Below are positions 1 to 5,833 of a stretch of DNA of 5,871 bases, one piece after another. Made by a program: the position numbers and the translations under genes. How positions within the stretch are numbered: the stretch's first letter is position 1; the number at the start of each line of letters is the position of its first letter. This DNA comes from Acidobacteriota bacterium (GTDB taxonomy: Bacteria; Acidobacteriota; Vicinamibacteria; Vicinamibacterales; 2-12-FULL-66-21). A model generated the notes under the pieces. It ran no database searches. It worked only from the letters and a program-made list of their open reading frames with translations, and was not told the origin of the DNA. The stretch covers positions 1 through 5,871 of the forward strand of contig JABFWM010000661.1 in assembly GCA_013362195.1 (NCBI GenBank). The letters are read 5' to 3'.

Positions 1-86
1 AGGTTGCCCAGCTCGTCGAGCCGCAGCGTGCCGCTGACGCGCAGCCGCCCCTCGGCGTCGCGGCGCGGTTGCGATCCGCCGCCGGG
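1..86 (-). pseudogene. In-frame continuation of the second CNNM/CorC gene past the TGA (start of CorC_HlyC domain)
   Basis: Downstream of the TGA at 89-87 the same reading frame stays open to the window edge for 28 codons. It begins PGGGSQPRRD and goes on to AEGRLRVSGTLRLDELGN. The pattern of acidic-Gly, then R(L/V)xVxGxxxLxEL, is the usual beginning of the CorC_HlyC domain. No frame change is needed, so one base substitution (for example GGA to TGA, giving GEIDE-Gly-Pro) explains the interruption. No ATG, GTG or TTG restarts this frame in view. The rest of the domain lies outside the window. Confidence 0.7.
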
Positions 87-1118
87 TCACTCGTCGATCT
101 CGCCGACGACTTCTTCGAAGAGATCTTCCAGCGTCACGACGCCGGCGGTGCCGCCGTGCTCGTCGATCACGACCGCAAGCTGCGCGCGGTCCTTCCGCAT
201 CAGCGCGAGCACGTCGTCGAGACGCGCCGTTTCGGGCACGACCGGCGTGTGCCGCGCGCCGGCCGCCGACACGCTCTGACTGTTCAGCAGGAGTCGCAGC
301 AGATCCTTGATGTGATAGGTGCCGATGATGTGATCGAGATCGCCTTCGTAGATCGGATAGCGGGTATGCGGCGCCCTCCCGAGGATGCGGCGGAGGTCGT
401 CGGGCCGTGCGCCGACGGGGATGCCGGAGATGCGCACGCGCGGCACCATCACTTCGCCGGCGGTGCGATCGCCGAACTCGAACAGCTCCTGCAGCATCTG
501 GCCGGCGTCGGCGCGGAGCGCGCCCTGCTCCTCGGACTCCTGAACGATCAACTGCAGCTCTTCGGACGTGTAGTACTGGTCGGCGTTCTGCGCCTGGCGG
601 TTGACGCCGAGCATCTTCAGGGTCGCGTTCCCGAGCGAGTTCAACGCGAGCACCAGCGGATAGAGCAGCGTCTGGATCCACAGCATCGGCGGCGTGATCC
701 AGAGCGCCATGGTCTCGGCCGACTGCAGCGCGAGCGACTTCGGCACCATCTCGCCAATGACGATGTGGAAGTAGGTGAGGATCCCCACGGCCGCCGCGCT
801 GGCCACCGCCTGCGCGCCGAGCCACTGGATGATCGAGGCCTGGCCGATCGTCTCGAGCATCCACGCCGCGACCACGTGCTCGCCGTACATGCCGAGCCCG
901 AGGCTGGCGACGGTGATGCCGATTTGCGCGGTGGCGATGTAGCGATCCTGCCGCTGCGGATCGCGGAGCACCGACTGCACCATGCGCGCCAGACGATCGC
1001 CCTGCGCCGCCCGCGCGTCGACGGCCGCGCGCGGCGCGCCGACGATCGCGAACTCCGCGGCCACGAAGATCGCGTTGGCGAGCACGAGCAGCCCGATGAT
1101 CGCGATGGCGACGATCAT
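87..1118 (-). CDS. Second CNNM/CorC paralogue, 343 aa, cut short by an in-frame TGA
   Basis: This gene is paralogous to the preceding one and starts 7 nt after its TGA with ATG at 1118, so the two are surely cotranscribed. The CNNM/DUF21 domain (about 1-185) shows FVAAEFAIVGAPR at 18-30, QIGITVASLGLGMYGEH at 65-81 and IGEMVPKSLALQ at 121-132. Two CBS domains follow: about 219-280 (GEVMVPRVRI, TRYPIYEGDLDHIIGTYHIKD) and about 290-340 (LAVVIDEHGGTAGVVTLEDLFEEVVGEIDE). Family members usually run to about 420-450 residues with a C-terminal CorC_HlyC domain. Here a TGA at 89-87 stops the frame right after GEIDE, but the same frame beyond it encodes that domain. The product would be a membrane plus CBS protein lacking its last domain, or the gene is a pseudogene or carries a base error. 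The expected role is cation (Mg2+) transport; two adjacent genes of this family are common and may act as a heteromer. Confidence 0.85.
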   Translation of the reverse strand: MIVAIAIIGLLVLANAIFVAAEFAIVGAPRAAVDARAAQGDRLARMVQSVLRDPQRQDRYIATAQIGITVASLGLGMYGEHVVAAWMLETIGQASIIQWLGAQAVASAAAVGILTYFHIVIGEMVPKSLALQSAETMALWITPPMLWIQTLLYPLVLALNSLGNATLKMLGVNRQAQNADQYYTSEELQLIVQESEEQGALRADAGQMLQELFEFGDRTAGEVMVPRVRISGIPVGARPDDLRRILGRAPHTRYPIYEGDLDHIIGTYHIKDLLRLLLNSQSVSAAGARHTPVVPETARLDDVLALMRKDRAQLAVVIDEHGGTAGVVTLEDLFEEVVGEIDE

Positions 1119-1125
1119 CTCGATC

Positions 1126-2430
1126 TCAATCCTCGTCCGCTGCCGGCGGCGTCACGATCGCGAACGCGATCTGCCCGTTCTCGACGCTCTCGATCTCCAC
1201 GTCGAGCCCGTTGATCTCGACGTGGTCGCCGGGTTCGGGGAGCGTTCCAGCGCGCCGCTGAATGAACTCGGCGACGGTCAGGTCTTCGACCGGCCACGTG
1301 CCCTCGAGCCACACCCGCGCGCGCTCGAGCGGGAGCGCCCCGGGAAGCCTGACGCGCCCGTCGGACAGCCGCAGCGCGAGCAGGCGCGGCGCCTTGAATT
1401 CGTCGGCCACCGTCCCCAGCAGTTCGCCGAGCACGTCCTCGAGCGTGATCAGCCCTGCGACGGCGCCGCTGGCGTCCACGACGATCGCCTGATGGCTGCG
1501 GCGCTCGCGCAGCACGGCAAGCAGGCGATCCGCCGCCATCTCGCCGGGCACGCGGAGCAGCGGGCGCACCAGCGAGGCGAGCGTCCCGGTACGCCCGCGA
1601 TCCAGAAAATGCGTGACGACGTCCTTCGTGTGCAGGATGCCGACGATGTCGTCGAGCGTGCGGCGGTAGACGGGCAGCCGGCTGTACGGACTGGAGGCGG
1701 CGACGCGCAGCACGTCGGACACTGGCGTATCGATATCGAGCGCCGCGAGCCGCGCGCGCGGCACCATGAGTTGCCGCGCCACGCGCAGGCCCAGGCGGAG
1801 CGCGCGATGCAGCCGCACCTGTTCCTGCGGCTCCAGGAGCCCGCCGTTCCGGCTCTCCGCGATCAGCAGCTCGATTTCTTCGGGCGAGTGCACGTGGCGG
1901 TGCCCGGTATTCGGCACGCCCAGCAACCGCAGGATCACCAGGCCGCTGCCGTTCAGCAGCGCAATGAGCCACGCGTAGAGGCGCAACGACCATTGCATCG
2001 GCAGCACGGTGAACAGCGCCGTCTGGGTGGGAAACTGCAGCGCGAACGCCTTCGGCACCAGCTCGCCGATGATCACCGACAGGACGGTCAACCCGATCAG
2101 CACGCCGATCACCGACGCGTGCTCGGCGGCGCCGCTTTCGATGTGGCCCCATCGCACGACCAGCGGCGCGACGCGGGGCGCGATGACCGCCTGCGCGTAG
2201 GCGCCGAGCACGAGGCTCGAGAGCGTAATGCCGACTTGCGACGCGGCGATGTAGCGATCGAGATCGCGGGGATCTTCCAGGACGGGGAGGAGGCGCGCCG
2301 CGAGCGCGTGGCCGTCTTCGGCAAGGCGCCGGAGCCGGCTGCGCCGCGCGCTCACGGCCGCGAACTCAGCGGCGACGTACAACCCCGTCAGCAGAATCAG
2401 CAGCAGGATGACTGCTGCGGCGAGGAGCAT
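1126..2430 (-). CDS. CNNM/CorC (HlyC/CorC-family) membrane protein, 434 aa; likely separate gene within the long ORF
   Basis: An internal ATG at 2430 gives a complete family member of normal length. The DUF21/CNNM transmembrane domain spans about 1-185, with AAEFA at 20, QVGITLSSLVLGAY at 65-78 and the conserved GELVPKAFALQ at 122-132. Two CBS domains follow at about 215-275 (LMVPRARLAALDIDT, YSRLPVYR, VGILHTKDV) and 280-340 (HQAIVVDASGAVAGLITLEDVLGEL). A CorC_HlyC domain closes it at about 350-428 (LPGALPLERA, DHVEINGLDVEIESVENG). Related proteins (CorC/YfjD, MpfA, CNNMs) export or regulate export of Mg2+ or other cations at the inner membrane, with nucleotide sensing in the CBS pair; the substrate here is inferred. 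No good SD precedes the ATG; an AGGAGG lies about 45 nt upstream. Translation might depend on readthrough or coupling from the permease. The stop is TGA, 7 nt before the paralogue. Confidence 0.7.
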   Translation of the reverse strand: MLLAAAVILLLILLTGLYVAAEFAAVSARRSRLRRLAEDGHALAARLLPVLEDPRDLDRYIAASQVGITLSSLVLGAYAQAVIAPRVAPLVVRWGHIESGAAEHASVIGVLIGLTVLSVIIGELVPKAFALQFPTQTALFTVLPMQWSLRLYAWLIALLNGSGLVILRLLGVPNTGHRHVHSPEEIELLIAESRNGGLLEPQEQVRLHRALRLGLRVARQLMVPRARLAALDIDTPVSDVLRVAASSPYSRLPVYRRTLDDIVGILHTKDVVTHFLDRGRTGTLASLVRPLLRVPGEMAADRLLAVLRERRSHQAIVVDASGAVAGLITLEDVLGELLGTVADEFKAPRLLALRLSDGRVRLPGALPLERARVWLEGTWPVEDLTVAEFIQRRAGTLPEPGDHVEINGLDVEIESVENGQIAFAIVTPPAADED

Positions 2431-4971
2431 GCGCCCAGATCGTAACGGATCGTGCGCTCCAGGCGCCGGCGCGGCCGCCCTCCTCCCGCTCCCGCTCCGC
2501 AAGTCACACGTGCACAGCGGCTTAGGACGCCCTTTCTCGGTGCGAAGCGCGATCACCGGGTCCACGCGGGTGGCGCGGATGCCCGGCACGGAAGCGGCGA
2601 GGGCAGCGGCAACGCCCAGCACGCCCGCGACGGCGACAAAGGTCAGTGGATCGGACGGACGCACGCCGAAGAGCAGGTTGCGCATCAGGCCGGTGAGGAG
2701 CATCGCGCCCGCGCCGCCGATGAAAAGGCCCGCGCCGGTGAGCGTCAGCGCCTCGCGAATCACCATCGACAGCACGTCGCCGCGCTGCGCGCCGAGCGCC
2801 ATGCGGATGCCGATCTCCTGCGTCCGCTCGGTGACGGTGAAGCTGATGACGCCGTACATGCCGACGGCCGCGAGCAGCAGCGCCATGCCGGCGAACGCCG
2901 CGAGCAGCATCATCGTCGTGCGCCGCTGCGCCACCGACTTTCCGACGACTTCGCTCATCGTCCGCACGTCGGCGGCGGCGACGTCGCGGTCGATCTGATG
3001 CAGTTGCGCGGTGGCCGCCGAGACGAGGGCCCTGGGGTCGGCGGCCGTCCGAATCGCGACGGTCATGAACGGGTACGTGAATCGATCGGGGGGCCAGTAG
3101 GTCATCGCGCGAGGTTCGCTTTCGAGCGCGGCGTCGCGCACGTCCCCGACCACGCCGACGATCTCGTCCTCGCCCTTGTCGTTCCACCAGATGATCAGGC
3201 GCTTGCCGACCGGGTCCTCGTTCGGGAAGTGTCGCCGGGCCAGCGTCTCGTTGACGATGACACGGCGCGCATTCCTGCCCGTGTCGCGGCGATCGAACGT
3301 TCGTCCGCGCAATACGGGAATGCCCATCGCCTTGAAGTACTCGTGCGTGACGACGCGCACGTCGGCGACGTGTTCCTGACCTTTGGGAGGCACCGGCTGT
3401 CCCGCGACCTCGTACGCGGTTGCGGCGCCCATCCCGTTCAGCGGCAGGAAACTGCTGCCGCCGGCGGCGGTGACGCCGGGTAAGGCATCGAGCCGCTGGA
3501 ACAGATCATCGAAGAACGCCCGCTGGCGCTCCGGCGTGCCGTACGTCGCGGTCGGGATCGTCACCTTCATCGTGATGGTATGCGCCGGATCGAAGCCCGG
3601 ATCGACCTCGAGCAGGCGGACGAAGCTGCGAATCAGCAGGCCGGCGCCGACCAGCAGCACGAGCGCCAGCGCCGTTTCGACGACGACGAAGACGTTCCGC
3701 ACCCGGGCGCCACGAACGCCCGTTCCGGTGCGCCCGCCTTCCTTGAGCGCGGTGGTGAGGCTTCCGCCGGCGGACGAGAGCGCCGGCACCAACCCGAACG
3801 CCAGCGCGCTGAGCATCGCGGCCGCGAACGTGAACAGCAGCACCCGTCCGTCAATCGAGACGGCGTCGAGCCGCGCGATCGGCAGGCGATCCGCCACCGT
3901 CACGCGCAGCACGCGGACCGTCCACCAGCCGAGCAGCAGGCCGGCGGCCCCGCCGAGCGACGCGAGGAGCACACTCTCGACGAGCAGCTGTCGAATCAGG
4001 CGGCGCCGATCCGCGCCGAGTGCCGCACGGACCGCGAGTTCGCGCTGCCGTGCGGTCGCGCGTGCGAGCAGCAGGTTCGCGACGTTCGCACATGCGATCA
4101 ACAGGACCAGCGCCACCGCGCCGAGCAGCACGAGCAGCGCCGGCTTCAGGTCACCCGACAACTGGACGTGCAGCGGCACGACCCGCGCGGTCCACCCGGT
4201 GTTGAAGTCCGGAAACATCGTCACCAGTTCCGCATGCACGCGCGTCATGTCGGCCTGCGCCTGTGCGAGCGTGACGCCCGGCTTCATCCGGCCGAGCGCG
4301 GTCAGCCACCGGCCACGCGGCGTGCGCATGTCGGCCGCAAACCCAATCGGCGACCAGAGCTCGACGCGCGCGTCGCCGCCGGCCTGGCCGGATGCAAAGA
4401 CCGAGAACCCTGGCGGCATGATCCCGACAACCGTGTGGCCGACGCCGCCGAGAGCGATGGTTTTGCCCACCAGCTCTGGATCCCCGCCAAAGCGATCCCG
4501 CCAGAGCCGATCGCCGACGATCACGACATGGACGTTCGGCGCGTCGTCGCCCGCGGCGAAGAGCCGCCCGCGCTGGGGCGGCACGCCCATCATCGACAGC
4601 AGGCCTGCCGACACGTACTGGATTGGCAGTTCCTCGGCGTTCCCTTGTCCCGTCAGCGTCGTCCGAAACGTGGCCGCCATTTCAATGGCGTCGAACGTCC
4701 GGTTCATCTCGCGCCAGTGCAGATAGTTGCCCGGCGAGGCGACGTTGTTCTTCTTGTCGCGCGGGAGGTTGTGCTCCCAGATCACGGCGAGCCGATACGG
4801 ATCGCGATAGGGCAAGTCGCGCAGGAGCAGGGCGTTGACGACGCTGAAGATGGCGGCGTTGGCGCCGATGCCGAGCGCGAGCGCGATCACGGCGACGAGC
4901 GTGAATCCCGGAGTGCGCGCGAGCAGACGCGCGGCATAGCGAAGGTCCTGCAGCACGGAGGTCAACATCAT
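1126..4971 (-). CDS. 1281-codon ORF: ADOP/MacB-FtsX permease continuing in frame into a CNNM/CorC protein
   Basis: Residues 1-812 are a duplicated MacB/FtsX-type permease of the ADOP family. TM1 is at about 23-50 (FTLVAVIALALGIGANAA), with a periplasmic MacB_PCD domain to about 265. An FtsX domain with three TMs follows at about 275-400 (ACANVANLLLARATARQRELAVRAALGA). The second half has TM5 at about 425-448, a second PCD domain, and FtsX at about 685-798 (GIRMALGAQ), ending in the family's RVDPVIALR. The ~80-residue soluble N-terminus of many ADOPs is absent. MacB-type permeases couple cytoplasmic ATP hydrolysis to periplasmic movements; ADOPs are orphans and no ATPase gene is near. Residues 813-847 read like translated spacer. 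Residues 848-1281 form a full-length CNNM/CorC protein. The permease should end in the cytoplasm while CNNM proteins start outside, so a true two-domain protein is unlikely. A 1-nt indel near 2530-2535 or a lost stop is more plausible. Confidence 0.8.
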   Translation of the reverse strand: MMLTSVLQDLRYAARLLARTPGFTLVAVIALALGIGANAAIFSVVNALLLRDLPYRDPYRLAVIWEHNLPRDKKNNVASPGNYLHWREMNRTFDAIEMAATFRTTLTGQGNAEELPIQYVSAGLLSMMGVPPQRGRLFAAGDDAPNVHVVIVGDRLWRDRFGGDPELVGKTIALGGVGHTVVGIMPPGFSVFASGQAGGDARVELWSPIGFAADMRTPRGRWLTALGRMKPGVTLAQAQADMTRVHAELVTMFPDFNTGWTARVVPLHVQLSGDLKPALLVLLGAVALVLLIACANVANLLLARATARQRELAVRAALGADRRRLIRQLLVESVLLASLGGAAGLLLGWWTVRVLRVTVADRLPIARLDAVSIDGRVLLFTFAAAMLSALAFGLVPALSSAGGSLTTALKEGGRTGTGVRGARVRNVFVVVETALALVLLVGAGLLIRSFVRLLEVDPGFDPAHTITMKVTIPTATYGTPERQRAFFDDLFQRLDALPGVTAAGGSSFLPLNGMGAATAYEVAGQPVPPKGQEHVADVRVVTHEYFKAMGIPVLRGRTFDRRDTGRNARRVIVNETLARRHFPNEDPVGKRLIIWWNDKGEDEIVGVVGDVRDAALESEPRAMTYWPPDRFTYPFMTVAIRTAADPRALVSAATAQLHQIDRDVAAADVRTMSEVVGKSVAQRRTTMMLLAAFAGMALLLAAVGMYGVISFTVTERTQEIGIRMALGAQRGDVLSMVIREALTLTGAGLFIGGAGAMLLTGLMRNLLFGVRPSDPLTFVAVAGVLGVAAALAASVPGIRATRVDPVIALRTEKGRPKPLCTCDLRSGSGRRAAAPAPGAHDPLRSGRMLLAAAVILLLILLTGLYVAAEFAAVSARRSRLRRLAEDGHALAARLLPVLEDPRDLDRYIAASQVGITLSSLVLGAYAQAVIAPRVAPLVVRWGHIESGAAEHASVIGVLIGLTVLSVIIGELVPKAFALQFPTQTALFTVLPMQWSLRLYAWLIALLNGSGLVILRLLGVPNTGHRHVHSPEEIELLIAESRNGGLLEPQEQVRLHRALRLGLRVARQLMVPRARLAALDIDTPVSDVLRVAASSPYSRLPVYRRTLDDIVGILHTKDVVTHFLDRGRTGTLASLVRPLLRVPGEMAADRLLAVLRERRSHQAIVVDASGAVAGLITLEDVLGELLGTVADEFKAPRLLALRLSDGRVRLPGALPLERARVWLEGTWPVEDLTVAEFIQRRAGTLPEPGDHVEINGLDVEIESVENGQIAFAIVTPPAADED
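2431..2521 (-). other. Spacer-like segment between the ADOP and CNNM parts of the long ORF
   Basis: This is the stretch between the end of recognisable ADOP sequence and the CNNM ATG. Its translation is rich in Arg, Gly, Ala, Ser and Pro with a Cys-Thr-Cys and has no family resemblance, as expected of intergenic DNA that happens to be open. A TAA just before it (2524-2522) lies in the neighbouring frame and would end the ADOP gene if the frame moved by one base near the AAAGGG run at 2535-2530. The segment contains an SD-like GGGAGGAGGGCGG (2487-2475) not followed by a start codon at the right distance, and a GC-rich palindrome GCGCCGGCGC (2463-2472). No clear promoter or U-tract terminator was seen. 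Confidence 0.5.
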
Positions 4972-5042
4972 GCGCTCCTGAGCACGACGAGCGGATCCAC
5001 CTGGGCGCCCCGCGTGCGGGTCCTGCGCAGGCGACAGCGAGG
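4968..5042 (-). pseudogene. Probable 3' remnant of a lost ADOP-type permease gene
   Basis: In one minus-strand frame this stretch has 24 codons after a TGA at 5045-5043 and ends at a TGA at 4970-4968. The translation ends RTRGAQVDPLVVLRSA. This closely resembles the end of the full ADOP downstream, GIRATRVDPVIALRTE, and the (R/A)xVDPxxALR ending usual for the family. The stop overlaps the following ADOP start (ATGATG), the arrangement expected of tandem coupled ADOP genes. The simplest reading is that an upstream permease was deleted and only its tail remains, possibly kept because it carries the next gene's ribosome binding site. The match is short, so chance is not excluded. There is no ATG in frame; GTG at the Val of VDP could start a 10-codon leader peptide instead. 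Confidence 0.45.
4975..4979 (-). promoter_or_regulatory. Shine-Dalgarno sequence for the ADOP gene; decides between two adjacent ATGs
   Basis: AGGAG lies three bases before the ATG at 4971-4969 and six bases before a second, in-frame ATG at 4968-4966. The spacing favours the second ATG, which would make the protein one residue shorter than annotated. The site also falls within the codons of the apparent ADOP remnant, consistent with former translational coupling. Confidence 0.6.
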
Positions 5043-5052
5043 TCAGGTGGCA

Positions 5053-5071
5053 ACCGGCGCGCGACGCCGGT
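5053..5071 (-). terminator. Short GC hairpin just after the HEAT gene, without a U-tract
   Basis: ACCGGCG (5053-5059) and CGCCGGT (5065-5071) form a perfect 7-bp stem around a 5-nt loop, beginning 3 nt past the HEAT gene's TAA. No T-run follows on the minus strand (TTGCCACCTGACC comes next), so it is not a canonical intrinsic terminator. It could act as an mRNA 3'-end stabiliser or attenuating structure. A chance stem is quite possible in such GC-rich DNA. Confidence 0.3.
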
Positions 5072-5074
5072 CGC

Positions 5075-5833
5075 TTATCCCCCGATGGCGCCGAGCGCCC
5101 ACGCCGCCTTCCGGCGCACGCGCGCCTCGGGATCTTTCAGCGCCTTCGAGAGCGCGGCCGCGGCCTTGTGATCGCCGAGCGCGCCAAGCGCCCAGGCGGC
5201 CTGCTCGCGGACGGATGCGGCCTGATCGGAGAGCGCGTTCATCAGCGCGTCGACCGCGCGTCGATCGCCAATCGCGCCGAGCGCCCAGGCGACCTGTTCG
5301 CGCACGCCCACGTCGCTGTCCTTGAGCGCCTCGATCAATGCGGGCAGGGATTCCGAGGCGTCGAGCGCGCCGAGCGCCCAGGCGCCGCGGCGGCGGACCG
5401 CTGGTTCGGTATCGCGCAGCACTGCGGCGAGCAGCGGCGTGGCGGCGTGATTGCCCAACGCTCCAAGCGCCCAGGCCGCATTGCCGCGAGCGATCCAGAC
5501 CGGCCCCTTGAGTACCCGCGTCAGCGGCTCGTACGCGGGCGTGCCGATCGCGACCAGCGCCGAGGCCGCCTGTTCGCCAGGTGTGGTCGTGACGTCGCGC
5601 TGCTGCGTCCACCGCCAGGTTCGCTCGTCGCACACCGCCGGGTCCACTGGCGAGCCATCCGCGAGCAGATCGAGCAGCAACGGAATCGCTTCCTGCGCGC
5701 CGCTCCCAAGTTCGCGGATGTCACATGCGGCCCGGGTCCGCGACGCGGGATCGGGTGATTTCAGCGCCGCTGTCGAAGACCGCAGGTCCACCTGGGCGAT
5801 CGAGAGCAGCGCGATCAGCGCCAGCGAGCGCAT
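5075..5833 (-). CDS. Exported HEAT-repeat (PBS-lyase-like) protein, 252 aa
   Basis: This is a small helical-repeat protein, probably a protein-binding scaffold; no catalytic motif is visible. Residues 1-14 (a basic start, then LALIALLSIA) look like a short signal peptide with possible cleavage after Ala14, and there is no lipobox Cys, so a periplasmic or secreted location is inferred. The mature part consists of HEAT/PBS-lyase repeats. A degenerate N-terminal section (about 18-118) has an insertion near 60-88 containing Trp and Cys. Near-regular units follow, with AWALGA at residues 120, 151, 182, 213 and 244, exactly 31 residues apart, and the protein ends just after the last one (AWALGAIGG). 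The start is fixed by a strong SD and a TAATG overlap with the gene before; the stop is TAA. HEAT_2-type proteins like this are common in Acidobacteriota genomes. The partner is unknown. Confidence 0.9.
   Translation of the reverse strand: MRSLALIALLSIAQVDLRSSTAALKSPDPASRTRAACDIRELGSGAQEAIPLLLDLLADGSPVDPAVCDERTWRWTQQRDVTTTPGEQAASALVAIGTPAYEPLTRVLKGPVWIARGNAAWALGALGNHAATPLLAAVLRDTEPAVRRRGAWALGALDASESLPALIEALKDSDVGVREQVAWALGAIGDRRAVDALMNALSDQAASVREQAAWALGALGDHKAAAALSKALKDPEARVRRKAAWALGAIGG
5088..5480 (-). repeat. 93-bp periodic coding repeat (HEAT units)
   Basis: A 21-bp core resembling GCGCC(A/G)AGCGCCCAGGC on the plus strand recurs at 5088, 5181, 5274, 5367 and 5460, each copy exactly 93 bp from the next. 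It encodes the AWALGA helix of each 31-residue HEAT unit. The DNA between cores is diverged, so these are old duplications kept in register by the protein fold, with the most constrained helix conserved even at the DNA level. Confidence 0.85.

Noticed and set aside
87..89. TGA reassigned to Gly or Trp, or selenocysteine
   Set aside because: TGA ends the preceding CNNM gene normally, the organism is GC-rich and unlike the lineages that recode TGA to Gly, and no selenocysteine is expected at this place in the family.
1126..2430. Haemolysin function implied by the HlyC/CorC family name
   Set aside because: The name is historical. The DUF21-CBS-CBS-CorC_HlyC architecture points to cation (Mg2+) transport or homeostasis, not a toxin.
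2521..2540. Programmed -1 frameshift making both a short ADOP and a fusion
   Set aside because: The AAAGGG run read as GAG AAA GGG does not fit the X XXY YYZ pattern, and no obvious stem-loop or pseudoknot follows at the right distance. A plain indel is simpler.
2522..3187. Minus-strand 221-codon frame overlapping the ADOP 3' half
   Set aside because: It is an Arg-rich out-of-frame shadow of the permease. Only its TAA matters, as a possible true stop after a 1-nt shift.
1126..4971. MacAB-TolC-like macrolide or peptide exporter operon
   Set aside because: No ATPase (Walker A/B), membrane-fusion protein or outer-membrane factor is encoded in the window. The permease has the duplicated orphan architecture rather than the MacB one.
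3580..5325. Long plus-strand open frame (581 codons) opposite the ADOP permease and HEAT gene, with several others such as 69-1214, 982-2445 and 3383-4726
   Set aside because: Translations are Arg/Ala/His/Gln-rich with no family resemblance, and they mirror well-recognised minus-strand genes. High GC at third codon positions keeps antisense frames open.
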